DNA of 64,000 nucleotides from Radicibacter daui. Its GTDB lineage: Bacteria; Pseudomonadota; Alphaproteobacteria; Radicibacterales; Radicibacteraceae. The DNA is taken from the NCBI GenBank assembly GCA_030657355.1, contig CP131057.1, forward strand, positions 579,501 to 643,500. Reading direction: 5' to 3'. The position numbers and the translations under genes are program-made. How positions within the stretch are numbered: the first letter of the stretch is position 1; each line of letters opens with the position of its first letter. Shown here piece after piece: positions 38,485-47,810 of the stretch. The notes under the pieces were generated by a model that was not told the DNA's origin, ran no database searches, and saw nothing but the letters and a program-made list of their open reading frames with translations.

Positions 38485-39285
38485 TTACTTCTTCAGCATC
38501 CACTCATGCGCCGGATCATTGTGGAACTTCCACACCCGGTGCGGGCCGGCCATGACGTTGAGGTAATAGAGGTCATAGCCATGGGCGGCGCCGACGGGGT
38601 GATAACCGCGCGGCACCAGCACCACATCGCCGTCGCTCACCGCCATCGTCTCGTCCAGCGAACGGTCGTCGGTATAGACACGCTGGAAGGCAAAACCCTG
38701 CGACGGGTTCAGGCGGTGATAATAGGTCTCCTCCAGGAAGGATTCCCGCGGCAGGTCGTCCTGGTCGTGTTTGTGCGGCGGATAGGAGGACCAGTTGCCG
38801 GCAGGCGTCACCACTTCCACGACGAGAAGGCTGTCCGCCGGCTTGCCTTCCGGCAGGATGTTGTAGACGAGGCGGCGGTTGCTGCCCTGCCCGCGTTCCT
38901 CGAAACCCACATCGGCCGGGCCGATCAGGCGCACTTCATGATTGCCGGCACCGGGCGCGGAGCAGACCGCCACTTCCGCCGCCCCATGCGCCACCACCTC
39001 ATAGGCCTCGCCATTCGGCACATAGACGGAGCTGGTCGCCCCGTCGAACACCGTCTTGCGACCACCGATGCGCTCAAAACTCTGGCCGCCCGCCGTGACG
39101 CTGATGGTGCCGGTAACGGCGACGATGCAGATTTCCTTGTCGCCGGTCTCACCGCCGAAGCGCTGGCCGTCCGCCAGTTTGTGCAAGGCAAACCCCACAT
39201 AGGTCCATCCGGCGCTTTCGGGCGTCACCCGGGTGACGGTGCCGTTCGCATCGGGGCTTGCGGGTTTGACCAGCAGCTTCGACAT
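38485..39285 (-). CDS. iolB: 5-deoxy-glucuronate isomerase
   Basis: IolB converts 5-deoxy-D-glucuronate to 2-deoxy-5-keto-D-gluconate in myo-inositol catabolism. The 266-residue bicupin shows the metal-site region YPPHKHDQDDLPRESFLEE and the late GDVVLVPRGYHPVGAAHGYD, both typical. It starts with GAGGAAGTCACC upstream and is the last gene of the iolCDEB operon, 57 bases after iolE. The reaction follows IolD and supplies the IolC kinase. It borders the AT-rich ParA/cyclase island. Confidence 0.96.
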   Translation of the reverse strand: MSKLLVKPASPDANGTVTRVTPESAGWTYVGFALHKLADGQRFGGETGDKEICIVAVTGTISVTAGGQSFERIGGRKTVFDGATSSVYVPNGEAYEVVAHGAAEVAVCSAPGAGNHEVRLIGPADVGFEERGQGSNRRLVYNILPEGKPADSLLVVEVVTPAGNWSSYPPHKHDQDDLPRESFLEETYYHRLNPSQGFAFQRVYTDDRSLDETMAVSDGDVVLVPRGYHPVGAAHGYDLYYLNVMAGPHRVWKFHNDPAHEWMLKK

Positions 39286-39342
39286 GGTGACTTCCTCCTT
39301 AAAACCTGTTCCTTGCCCGGCCCTGATGGCCGGGTACTGGCC

Positions 39343-40242
39343 TCAACCGACGACGGTAAAACCGGCCTCGCGCGCGAAGCGGGCAAGGTTGTCATGGCCC
39401 ATCGTGGCGTATTTCAGCGGGTTGGCGATTTCCGGGTCCTGCTCGGCCTCAACCACCAGCCAGCCCTCATAACCGGCATCGGCGGCAACCTTCAGCACCG
39501 GCACATAATCCACCATGCCGTCGCCCGGCACGGTGAAGACGCCGGCGATAACGGCCTTGAGGAAGGAGAGATCCTGGTCCCTCGCCTTCGCCATCACGTC
39601 CTTGCGCACATCCTTGCAATGGATGTGGGTGATGCGGTCCTTGTAGCGCTTTGCCAGCGCCAGCGGATCGGCACCGCCGAAGGTGGCATGGCCGGTATCG
39701 AGCAGCAGGCCGGCTTCCGGGCCGGTGGCCGCCATATAGGCGTCAATCTCAGCGCCGCTCTCCACGATGGTGCCCATATGGTGGTGATAGGCGAATTTGA
39801 GGCCTTGAGAATTCACATAGGCGGCAACTTCCGTCACCCGCTCGCCAAAGCGTTTCATCTCGTCGGCGCTGATCACCGGGCTCTTTGAAAGCGGGGCGGT
39901 GATGTCGCCATGGATGGCATTGCTGGTTTCGGCAAAAATCAGCACCGAGCAGCCTTGCGAATTCAGCCGGTCGATATGGCTCTGGATCGCCTTCTTTTCC
40001 GCGGCGGCGTCCTGCACCAAGAGGCTGCCGGAATACCAGCCGGAGACGAGGCTGATGTCATGCGCGCCCAGAATTTTGGTGAGCGCGGCATTGTCGGTCG
40101 GGAACTTGTGGCCGAGCTCAATGCCGGTAAAGCCGGCCTTGCGCGCTTCGCTGAGGCACTGCTCCAGCGGAATATGCGCGCCCAGCGTGCGCACATCATC
40201 GTTGGACCAGGCAATCGGGTTGGTGCCGAGACGGATGCTCAT
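39343..40242 (-). CDS. iolE: Inosose (2-keto-myo-inositol) dehydratase
   Basis: IolE dehydrates 2-keto-myo-inositol to 3D-(3,5/4)-trihydroxycyclohexane-1,2-dione. The 299-residue TIM-barrel protein starts MSIRLGTNPIAWSNDD, the classical IolE opening. Metal-site stretches include YHHHMGTIVE, LLLDTGHATFGG, HIHCKDV and LVVEAEQDPE. It lies 42 bases after iolD and 57 before iolB on the same strand, as in other proteobacterial iol operons. Length and motif order agree with the family. Confidence 0.96.
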   Translation of the reverse strand: MSIRLGTNPIAWSNDDVRTLGAHIPLEQCLSEARKAGFTGIELGHKFPTDNAALTKILGAHDISLVSGWYSGSLLVQDAAAEKKAIQSHIDRLNSQGCSVLIFAETSNAIHGDITAPLSKSPVISADEMKRFGERVTEVAAYVNSQGLKFAYHHHMGTIVESGAEIDAYMAATGPEAGLLLDTGHATFGGADPLALAKRYKDRITHIHCKDVRKDVMAKARDQDLSFLKAVIAGVFTVPGDGMVDYVPVLKVAADAGYEGWLVVEAEQDPEIANPLKYATMGHDNLARFAREAGFTVVG

Positions 40243-40284
40243 GATGGATGGTCTGCTCTTGAGCGTTAGAGAAAGAAGGAAAAT

Positions 40285-42135
40285 TCAGTTGGCGAGGATC
40301 TGCCGGCGCCGGGCGGCGACATAGTTCTCGCGCGCCGTGCGCACGCTCTCGCGCGTGGAGACTTCCGGCACCGCTACATCCCACCAGTGCCCGCCGGTAT
40401 TGGTGGTGATGTAAGGGTCGGTATCGACCACCACGACTGTGGTGCGCGTATCGGCCTTGCCGGCCTCCAGCGCTGCTTCAAGCGCCGCAACGCCCGTTAC
40501 CTTGCGCGCCACGGCGCCAAGGCTCTCGGCATGTTTGGCGAAATCGACCTCCGGCAGCACTTCATGCCGCGTATCAGCCAGCAGATTGTTGAAGGGGGCG
40601 CCGCCGGTTGCCTTCTGCAGGCGGTTGATACAGCCATAACCGCGATTATCCAGCACGACGATGGTGAGCTTCAGGCCCAGCATCACGCTGGTGGCGATCT
40701 CGGAATTGAGCATCAGGTAACTGCCGTCACCCACCATGACCACCACATCGCGCTCCGGCCGCGCCATCTTGACGCCAAGGCCGCCGGCAATCTCATAGCC
40801 CATGCAGGAATAGCCATATTCCATGTGGTAACCATGCGGGCCACTGGCGCGCCAGAGCTTGTGCAGCTCACCCGGCAGGCCGCCCGCCGCACACACCGCA
40901 ATGGCGTCATGCCCCATGACCCGCGTTACCGCACCAATCACCTGCGCGTCGGACGGCAGGGCGGTTTCGCTCGCCGCCATCGCCGCGTCAGCGGCCTGGT
41001 TCCAATCGCCGATGCCGCGGCTGGCCTTCTGCGTCCAGTCGGCCGGCGCCGCATAAGCCCCGAGCGTGGCGGAGAGGGCATCAAGCCCGGCACGCGCGTC
41101 TGCCACCAGCGCCAGCGCGTGATGTTTGCCGGCATCGAACATCTGGGTGTTGAGCTGGATGAGCTTTCGCCCCGGCGCCTTGAAGAGTGCCCAAGAGCCG
41201 GTGGTGAAATCCTGCAGGCGGGTGCCGACGGCCAGAATGACATCCGCCTCCTCCGCCATCGCATTGGCGGCCGAGCTGCCGGTCACCCCAACGGAGCCGA
41301 GATTGAGCGGATGATCCCACGCCAGCGAGCTTTTGCCGGCCTGCGTCTCGGCCACCGGCACGCCATGCGCTTCGGCAAAGGCGGCAAGGGCGTGGCTGGC
41401 GGCGGAATAGAGCACACCGCCACCGGCAATGATCACCGGCTTCTTGGCTGCCTTGAGGGCAGCCGCCGCGTCGGCCAGTTCCAGAAGGTCCGGTTGCGGG
41501 CGGCGCCAGCGCCACAGGCGCTCGGCAAAGAATTCTTCCGGATAATCATAAGCTTCAGCCTGGGTGTCCTGGCACAGCGCCAGGGTCACCGGGCCGCATT
41601 CCGCCGGGTCGGTCAGCACGGCCATGGCGCGCGGCAGCGCCTGCAAAATCTGCTCGGGGCGCTGGATGCGGTCAAAGAAACGCGAAACAGGGCGGAAGCA
41701 GTCATTGGCGCTGACGGTGCCGTCGGCAAAACTCTCGATCTGCTGCAGCACCGGGTCCGGCTCGCGGCCGGCAAACACATCACCCGGCAGCAAGAGCAGC
41801 GGCAGGCGGTTGACATGCGCCAGTGCCGCCGCCGTCACCATATTGGTGGCGCCGGGGCCGATGGAGGTGGTGCAGGCCATCATGCGCCGGCGGCCGAGCG
41901 CCTTGGTATAGGCAATCGCCGCATGCGCCATCGCCTGTTCGTTATGGGCGCGATAGGTCGGCAGCCTGTCCTGGATGCCATAAAGCGCCTCGCCCATGCC
42001 GGCGACATTGCCATGGCCGAAGATGGCCCACACGCCGGCAAAAAGCGGCGCCCGGGTCCCGTCTTCCAGTTCCGTCATCTGCGCAGCAAGGTAGCGGACC
42101 ACGGCCTGTGCCATGGTAAGGCGAACCACTGCCAT
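40285..42135 (-). CDS. iolD: 3D-(3,5/4)-trihydroxycyclohexane-1,2-dione acylhydrolase (TPP-dependent)
   Basis: IolD opens the inositol-derived ring to 5-deoxy-glucuronate using thiamine diphosphate and Mg2+. The 616-residue protein has the three-domain acetolactate-synthase architecture. The N-terminal domain carries GVWAIFGHGNVAGMGEAL and the C-terminal domain has the TPP/Mg motif VVMVGDGSYLML followed by LDNRGYGCINRLQ. The ATG at 42135 is preceded by GGGAGGAAGAG, and an upstream in-frame ATG would add 42 unrelated residues. It is the second gene of the iolCDEB operon. Confidence 0.96.
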   Translation of the reverse strand: MAVVRLTMAQAVVRYLAAQMTELEDGTRAPLFAGVWAIFGHGNVAGMGEALYGIQDRLPTYRAHNEQAMAHAAIAYTKALGRRRMMACTTSIGPGATNMVTAAALAHVNRLPLLLLPGDVFAGREPDPVLQQIESFADGTVSANDCFRPVSRFFDRIQRPEQILQALPRAMAVLTDPAECGPVTLALCQDTQAEAYDYPEEFFAERLWRWRRPQPDLLELADAAAALKAAKKPVIIAGGGVLYSAASHALAAFAEAHGVPVAETQAGKSSLAWDHPLNLGSVGVTGSSAANAMAEEADVILAVGTRLQDFTTGSWALFKAPGRKLIQLNTQMFDAGKHHALALVADARAGLDALSATLGAYAAPADWTQKASRGIGDWNQAADAAMAASETALPSDAQVIGAVTRVMGHDAIAVCAAGGLPGELHKLWRASGPHGYHMEYGYSCMGYEIAGGLGVKMARPERDVVVMVGDGSYLMLNSEIATSVMLGLKLTIVVLDNRGYGCINRLQKATGGAPFNNLLADTRHEVLPEVDFAKHAESLGAVARKVTGVAALEAALEAGKADTRTTVVVVDTDPYITTNTGGHWWDVAVPEVSTRESVRTARENYVAARRRQILAN

Positions 42136-42278
42136 CTCTTCCTCCCTGGGGGCGGGGGTTTTTGCGTCCTTCACCGGTCTTTTTGCCGGTTGGCGCTTCC
42201 CGCACAATTTATCCGCGTCACATCCAGTATCGCCGTTCAGGGGCCTTAGCCCCCAAGGCATTTCAGGGGCATTTTGCC

Positions 42279-44210
42279 CTATCTCTTCCCGTCCGGGCCG
42301 CTTCCGTCCGGCCGCAGCTCCAGCCAGGCATCGGCCAGCGTACGGAAGCGCCCGGCCATCATCTCGATGGCGCCGGCATCGTCAATCTCACCCTTGAGCC
42401 AGGCGCGTGCCGGATCGCCAAAGATGGTACGGCCAACGGCAAAGCCTTTCACCATCGGCTCGCCGGCTGCCTGCCTGAAGGAAGCGATCAGCGTTGCTTC
42501 ATCGGCTTCAAGCCCCAGCACCACGATGCCCTGGCAATAAGGATCGTTCTCCTCGATCACCCCGGCAACGGCCCGCCAGGCAGCGCTGCTGGTCAGCGGC
42601 TCCAGCTTCCACCAGTCGGGGCTCACCCCCAGCTCATAGAAGCGGCGGATAACGCGCGCCGCGGTATCGTCCCGCATCGGCCCGGCCTTGGAGGAGATGA
42701 TCTCCAAGAGGAAATCATGCCCCGTGCGGCGGCAGGCATCGAAGAGGCGCAGCACTTCGCCTTCCTGCTCGGCGCGCAGTTCTGCCGGATCGTCCGGATG
42801 ATAGAAGACAAGACATTTGATGGTCTGCGTCAGCGGCCATTCGGTGAGGGCGCTGCCAAGGTCCGGCCCTTCCTCGAACCGTATGGGGCGGGAGCCCGGC
42901 ACCTCGATCGGCCGGCCGACCCAGAGGTCGCCCTCGCAGGCCGCATGCAGCGCATCGCGCCCCAGCCGCCCATCCACCAGCACACCAAAGCCGGGGCGCC
43001 CGGCAGCCACCTGCCGCGCGGCCTTCAGCGCCAGCTGCTTGAAATCGCCAATGCGCTCCATATCGGCGCCGGTCTCGCGCGCCATATCTTCCATCTGGGA
43101 GCGATGGTCAAAGGCAAGCGCGATCATGCGCTGATAGCGCACGGGCCGCGTCGTTGCCCAATGGATGCGGTTGAGATCGGGGTCGAGGCGCAGCGCCTTC
43201 TGCTTCACCCCGCGCTTCAGGAAAAACTCAAGCTCGGTCCAGGACGGCACGGCCGGCGCGCAGCCATGGCGGGAGACGGCAAAGGCACCGCAGGCATTGG
43301 CATAAGCGCAGCAGGTTTCATACGGCTCATCGCGCAGCCAGCCGCGCAGGAAGCCGCTCATGAAGGCGTCGCCCGCCCCCAGCACATTATAGACCTCGAC
43401 CGGGAAGCCCGGCCCGCGGATGCCCTCATCCAGCGTATCGGGGATGGCCCCGGTAAAGACGGAGCAGCCCATCGGCCCGCGCTTGCACACGATAACGGCA
43501 TCGCTCACCGCCCGCACCGCGCGGATGGCGGCGACAGTATCGGTGGTGCCGCCGGCAATGTGCAGCTCTTCCTCGGTGCCCACGATCAGGTCGCAGAGCG
43601 GCAGGATGGTTTGCAGATGCTTCGTCACGCTCTCATTGCTGACGAAGCGCTCTTCCCCGAGCCCGTGGCCGGTCAGGCCCCACAGCACCGGGCGGTAGTC
43701 GATATCGAACACCACCTTGCCGCCGCTCGCCTTCGCGAGCTCCATCACCCGGCGGGAGGTTGCGTCCACCCCGGCGGTGGAAAAGTGCGTGCCGGTCACC
43801 ACAACGGCTTTCGCCCGGGCGATGAAGGCGGGGTCGGCATCTTCCGGCGCTATCGCCATGTCGGCGCAATTTTCGCGGTAGAAGATGAGCGGGAAACTGT
43901 CCTCGCTGCGGATACCCAGCAGCACCAGCGCCGTCAGGCGTCTGGGGTCGGTTTTCAAAAGGCCGGTATCGACGCCTTCATGCTCCAGCGTCTCGCGGAT
44001 AAAGCGCCCCATATGCTCGTCGCCTACCCGGCTCATCAGCGCGGAGCGCAGGCCGAGTCTCGCGGTACCGACGGCAATGTTGGCGGGGCAGCCACCGATA
44101 TATTTGGCGAAGCTGCCCATATCTTCCAGCCGCCCGCCCACCTGCTGGCCATAAAGGTCAACAGAACAGCGGCCGACGGTGATGACGTCGAGATCCTTGG
44201 TCGCGCCCAT
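42279..44210 (-). CDS. iolC: Bifunctional 5-dehydro-2-deoxygluconokinase with C-terminal DUF2090 domain
   Basis: The first ~325 residues form a PfkB-type sugar kinase (IGGCPANIAVGTARLGL and the anion hole VYNVLGAGDAFMSGFLRG). It phosphorylates 2-deoxy-5-keto-gluconate. The remaining ~310 residues form a DUF2090 domain related to class I aldolases, a fusion common in proteobacterial iol operons. No separate iolJ aldolase is visible here, so DUF2090 may perform that step; this is inference. It is the first gene of the minus-strand iol operon and is divergent from iolG across 255 bases holding paired operator-like repeats. Confidence 0.95.
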   Translation of the reverse strand: MGATKDLDVITVGRCSVDLYGQQVGGRLEDMGSFAKYIGGCPANIAVGTARLGLRSALMSRVGDEHMGRFIRETLEHEGVDTGLLKTDPRRLTALVLLGIRSEDSFPLIFYRENCADMAIAPEDADPAFIARAKAVVVTGTHFSTAGVDATSRRVMELAKASGGKVVFDIDYRPVLWGLTGHGLGEERFVSNESVTKHLQTILPLCDLIVGTEEELHIAGGTTDTVAAIRAVRAVSDAVIVCKRGPMGCSVFTGAIPDTLDEGIRGPGFPVEVYNVLGAGDAFMSGFLRGWLRDEPYETCCAYANACGAFAVSRHGCAPAVPSWTELEFFLKRGVKQKALRLDPDLNRIHWATTRPVRYQRMIALAFDHRSQMEDMARETGADMERIGDFKQLALKAARQVAAGRPGFGVLVDGRLGRDALHAACEGDLWVGRPIEVPGSRPIRFEEGPDLGSALTEWPLTQTIKCLVFYHPDDPAELRAEQEGEVLRLFDACRRTGHDFLLEIISSKAGPMRDDTAARVIRRFYELGVSPDWWKLEPLTSSAAWRAVAGVIEENDPYCQGIVVLGLEADEATLIASFRQAAGEPMVKGFAVGRTIFGDPARAWLKGEIDDAGAIEMMAGRFRTLADAWLELRPDGSGPDGKR

Positions 44211-44304
44211 GGCGGAACATTCCCTACCCTACTCAGGTCTCGTTATCCCCTCCGTACCCGATCGGTAGGGCGGGTCGAAACCTCGATCTGTCGTTGGATC
44301 AAAA

Positions 44305-44350
44305 TGAAACAAAAATTCCATCTCGAGGTCAATCCAGAATTTGTGTTCTG
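44305..44350. promoter_or_regulatory. Paired inverted repeats resembling IolR (RpiR-family) sites
   Basis: Two inverted repeats with the same six-base spacer occur in the divergent iolC-iolG gap: TGAAA-N6-TTCCA (44305-44320, 4 of 5 pairs) and CAGAA-N6-TTCTG (44335-44350, perfect). Their centres are exactly 30 bp apart. The layout resembles the GGAA-N6-TTCC motif that I recall being proposed for the rhizobial inositol repressor IolR. No iolR gene lies in the window. Confidence 0.55.
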
Positions 44351-44465
44351 TTCAAAGCCGAAAGAGCGCGATAAAGTGCGCCCGGAACAACAGGGCTGCC
44401 GAAAGACGCACCCGCAAGGCAGTCTCATGGGGCCGTCTCAAGAAGAAATCTGGAGGAAATCAGGA

Positions 44466-45452
44466 ATGTTAGCCATTGCCGTGCTCGGGCTGGGTCGCAT
44501 CGGGCGCATTCATGCCGCAACCGTCGCCGCCAGCGCCAATGCGCGCCTTGTCGCCGTGGCCGACCCGATCGAGGCCGCCGCAAAGGAAGTGGCGGCCCGC
44601 ACCGGCGCCCGCATTTCCACCATCGACGATATCCTCGCCGCCAGCGATGTCGATGCAGTGCTGATCGCCACCCCCACCGATACCCATGCCGACCTCATCG
44701 AGCGCGCCGCCGCCGCCGGCAAGGCCGTGTTCTGCGAAAAGCCGGTCGATCTCAGCTCCGCGCGGGTGCGCGAGTGCCTTGCCAGGGTCTCCAAGGCCGG
44801 CACCGCCCTCTTCGTCGGCTTTAACCGCCGCTTCGATCCGCACTTTGCCACGCTGGAAAAGCGCATCCGCGCCGGCGAGATCGGCAAGGTCGAGCTGATG
44901 CAGATCACCAGCCGCGACCCGGCCCCGCCGCCCGTCGACTACATCAAGCGCTCCGGTGGCCTTTTCCGCGATATGATGATCCATGACCTCGACATGGCGC
45001 GTTTCCTTCTGGGGGAAGAGCCGGTGAGCGTGCAGGCTGCCGCTTCCTGCCTCGTCGATCCCGCCATCGGCGCTGCCGGCGATATCGATACTGCCGTCGT
45101 CACGCTCAAGACCGCTTCCGGCGCCATCTGCCAGATCAGCAATTCCCGCCGCGCCACCTATGGCTATGACCAGCGCGTGGAAGTGCATGGTTCGCTCGGC
45201 ATGCTGCAGATGGATAATCCTCTGCCCACCATGGTGCGCAGCGCCAGCGGCAAGGGTTATACCGGCGATGCGCTGATGCCCTTCTTCCTGGAGCGTTACC
45301 AGCAGGCCTATGCCCGCGAGCTGGAGCATTTCATCGCCTGCCTCAACGACGGCAAGGCCCCGACGCCCAATGGCATCGATGGCCTCAAGGCGCTGGAACT
45401 GGCCGATGCCGCCGAAAAGGCCGCCCGCACCGGCGAGACCGTAAAGCTGTAA
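44466..45452 (+). CDS. iolG: Inositol 2-dehydrogenase
   Basis: IolG oxidises myo-inositol to 2-keto-myo-inositol with NAD+, the first step of the pathway. The 328-residue Gfo/Idh/MocA protein begins MLAIAVLGLGRIGRIHA. It has the catalytic EKPVDL and the IolG-typical ITSRDPAPPPVDYIKRSGG, followed by FRDMMIHDLDMARF. The start follows TCTGGAGGAAATCAGG. It is divergent from iolCDEB and heads a second operon with another oxidoreductase, kdgK and eda. Confidence 0.95.
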   Translation: MLAIAVLGLGRIGRIHAATVAASANARLVAVADPIEAAAKEVAARTGARISTIDDILAASDVDAVLIATPTDTHADLIERAAAAGKAVFCEKPVDLSSARVRECLARVSKAGTALFVGFNRRFDPHFATLEKRIRAGEIGKVELMQITSRDPAPPPVDYIKRSGGLFRDMMIHDLDMARFLLGEEPVSVQAAASCLVDPAIGAAGDIDTAVVTLKTASGAICQISNSRRATYGYDQRVEVHGSLGMLQMDNPLPTMVRSASGKGYTGDALMPFFLERYQQAYARELEHFIACLNDGKAPTPNGIDGLKALELADAAEKAARTGETVKL

Positions 45453-45540
45453 AAAACCATTTCCGCATCAGCAAGGCGAACAGGTGGCGGGCCCTGCCCC
45501 GCCGCCTGTGGCGCCTGATCCTTTCGGGGACATACCCAAG

Positions 45541-46671
45541 ATGAAGAGTTTCGGTATCGGCGTTATCGGCACCGGCTATATGGGCAAGGCCCATGCCCTT
45601 GCCTTCCGCCAAGCCTTTGCCGCTTTCGGCAGCGAAATTCCCGAACCCCGGCTGGAGATGCTGTGCGATGCCGACCCGGCTCGGGCCGAGCAGCGGGCGC
45701 GCGAATGCGGCTTTGCCCGCTGGACCGGCGACTGGCGGGCGCTGATAACCGATCCGGCGGTGGATGTTGTCTCCATAACCACGCCCAATGGCATGCATCG
45801 CGACATGGCGATTGCCGCGGCTGAAGCCGGCAAACATGTCTATTGCGAAAAGCCGCTGGCGCTGACCCTTGCCGATGCCGAGGCGATGGCCGCTGCCGTG
45901 CGCAAGGCCGGCGTCGGCTCCCTTGCCGGCTACAATTACATCAAGAACCCCGCCGTGCTGCATGCCAAACGGCTGATCGAGGCAGGCCGTATCGGCCGGA
46001 TAATCCAGTTCCGCGGTGTGTGCGACGAAGATTATATGGCGGACGAGAGCCTGCCCTACACCTGGCGCTGCCGCATTGCCGATGCCGGCTCCGGCACACT
46101 CGGCGATCTTGCCGTGCATCTCATCAGTGTGGCGCGCTTCCTTGTGGGTGAGGTTGCCAGCGTTTCAGCCGATATCGCCACCGTGCACGTCGACCGGCCC
46201 GACCCCACCCGCCCCGGCGAAACCGGCCGGGTGGAGAATGAAGACCAGGCCAACGCCCTTATCCGCTTTGCCGGCGGGCAGATGGGCACGCTGCTGTCGA
46301 GCCGCGCCGCCTGGGGCCGCAAGAACCACCTCGCCTTCGAAATCCATGGCTCGAAGGGCATGATCACCTTCGATCAGGAGCGCATGAACGAGCTGCGCCT
46401 GTTTGAGGCGGCAGACCCCGCCGCCGAGCAGGGTTTCAAGACCATCCTCAGCGGCCCCGCCCATCCGCCCTATGACCGTTTCATGCCCTCCGCCGGCCAC
46501 TCGCTCGGCTTTAACGAGATGAAGACGGTGGAGGTCGCGCACCTTCTGGGCGGTCTTGCCGGCAACCATCCTCTCTACCCGGATTTTGAGGAAGCGCTGA
46601 AGATCGAACACATTGTCCATGCGATCCTCGCTTCGGCAAAATCGGGCGGCTGGCAACAGCTTTCAGCCTGA
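45541..46671 (+). CDS. Gfo/Idh/MocA-family oxidoreductase next to iolG
   Basis: This 376-residue NAD(P)-dependent oxidoreductase has the nucleotide-binding motif GVIGTGYMGKAHA and the catalytic loop CEKPLALT. The stretch AGYNYIKNPAVLHAKRLI is seen in relatives acting on inositol isomers or sugar lactone-like substrates. The ATG at 45541 has GGGGACATACCCAAG upstream, and an in-frame ATG 57 bases earlier gives an uncharacteristic proline-rich start. It lies 88 bases after iolG. A second inositol dehydrogenase (scyllo- or D-chiro-specific) is the likeliest role, given context. Confidence 0.9.
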   Translation: MKSFGIGVIGTGYMGKAHALAFRQAFAAFGSEIPEPRLEMLCDADPARAEQRARECGFARWTGDWRALITDPAVDVVSITTPNGMHRDMAIAAAEAGKHVYCEKPLALTLADAEAMAAAVRKAGVGSLAGYNYIKNPAVLHAKRLIEAGRIGRIIQFRGVCDEDYMADESLPYTWRCRIADAGSGTLGDLAVHLISVARFLVGEVASVSADIATVHVDRPDPTRPGETGRVENEDQANALIRFAGGQMGTLLSSRAAWGRKNHLAFEIHGSKGMITFDQERMNELRLFEAADPAAEQGFKTILSGPAHPPYDRFMPSAGHSLGFNEMKTVEVAHLLGGLAGNHPLYPDFEEALKIEHIVHAILASAKSGGWQQLSA

Positions 46672-46835
46672 CAAGACCTGCCGGAGGGCATCCATTTAGC
46701 CCTTGGGCCCGCTGAAAAAACGCGCTTATGATCCGGCCCGGAACGCAACAAGCCCCGGGCCGGCTTTCTTTTGCCGGCAGCAAAAAGAAGGTGCGGGCGC
46801 GTTTTTGGAAACGCAGTTCGGGATTTATCGAAGAC

Positions 46836-47771
46836 ATGACGAGCCCTGCCCCCGCCCCGCAAATCCTTTGCCTCGGCGAACCGCTTTATGAGCTGAACCA
46901 GCGTGCCGACGGCACCTTCCTGCCCGGCTTTGGCGGTGATACTTCCAACGTCGCCATCTCCGCTGCCCGCCAGGGCGCGCGGGTCGGCTACATCTCCCGC
47001 GTGGGCGCCGACAGCTTCGGCGATGCCTTCATCGATCTGTGGAATGCCGAGGGGGTGGATATCACCCATGTGGCGCGCGACCGTGCAGCGCCCACCGGTA
47101 TCTATTTCGTGACCCATGACGACAAGGGCCACCATTTCAGCTACCGCCGTGCCGGCTCTGCCGCCAGCAAGATGGTGCCGACCGATGTGCCGCTGGAGAC
47201 CATCCGCACCGCCCGCATCCTGCATGTAACCGGCATTTCGCAGGCCATCGGCGACGGGCCGGCCGATGCCGTCTTTGCCGCGATTGAAGCCGCGAAGGCT
47301 GCCGGCGTTACCGTTTCCTACGATACCAACCTGCGCCTCAATCTCTGGCCACTCGACCGGGCACGGGCTGTCATCCATGCTGCCATGAGCCGCTGCGATA
47401 TCGCGCGGCCGGGCATGGAAGATGCCGCCCACCTCACCGGCCTTACCGATCCCGACAAGGTGGCCGATTATTACCTGAAGCTCGGCGCCCGCATCGTGGC
47501 GCTGACGCTTGGCGGCGATGGCGCGCTGATCACCACGCCGGACGAGCGCCGCCGTGTCCGCGGGCAGAAGGTAAAGCCGGTGGATGCCACCGGCGCCGGT
47601 GACTGTTTCGGCGGTGCGTTCCTGGCCGAGCTTGCCGCCGGACGTGACCCCTGGGCCGCCGCTTATTACGCCAATGCCGCCGCTGCGCTTTCCACGCAGG
47701 GTTACGGCGCCATTGCCCCCATTCCGCGCCGCGCCGATGTGGAGGCCTTCATCGCCTCCGCCGCTGCCTGA
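46836..47771 (+). CDS. kdgK: 2-keto-3-deoxygluconate kinase (PfkB family)
   Basis: This 311-residue kinase phosphorylates 2-keto-3-deoxygluconate at O6. The PfkB signatures are GGDTSNVAISAARQGARV near the N-terminus and VDATGAGDCFGGAFLAEL near the C-terminus, where the catalytic aspartate lies. The start at 46836 directly precedes the conserved ILCLGEPL strand, and earlier in-frame starts give basic, uncharacteristic extensions. It is followed 39 bases later by eda, giving the last two steps to pyruvate and glyceraldehyde-3-phosphate. Presence in an iolG operon is unusual. Confidence 0.9.
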   Translation: MTSPAPAPQILCLGEPLYELNQRADGTFLPGFGGDTSNVAISAARQGARVGYISRVGADSFGDAFIDLWNAEGVDITHVARDRAAPTGIYFVTHDDKGHHFSYRRAGSAASKMVPTDVPLETIRTARILHVTGISQAIGDGPADAVFAAIEAAKAAGVTVSYDTNLRLNLWPLDRARAVIHAAMSRCDIARPGMEDAAHLTGLTDPDKVADYYLKLGARIVALTLGGDGALITTPDERRRVRGQKVKPVDATGAGDCFGGAFLAELAAGRDPWAAAYYANAAAALSTQGYGAIAPIPRRADVEAFIASAAA

Positions 47772-47810
47772 AGCCCCGCCGCGCCTTATCAGAACGAGAA
47801 GCGACAAAAA

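Noticed and set aside
40387-42249. 620-codon open frame on the plus strand
   Set aside because: Antisense to iolD; no recognisable domain.
44214-44223. GGAACATTCC palindrome as an IolR site
   Set aside because: The spacer is two bases instead of six and it overlaps the iolC ribosome-binding region. The N6 repeats at 44305-44350 are better candidates.
42162-45452. 1096-codon open frame on the plus strand
   Set aside because: Its first two thirds are antisense to iolC and the rest is the in-frame extension of iolG. The iolC motifs are intact and the real iolG start at 44466 has a strong ribosome-binding site.
46759-46778. GCCGGC stem before kdgK as a terminator
   Set aside because: Only six pairs, a T-rich loop rather than a T-run after it, and it lies inside an operon.
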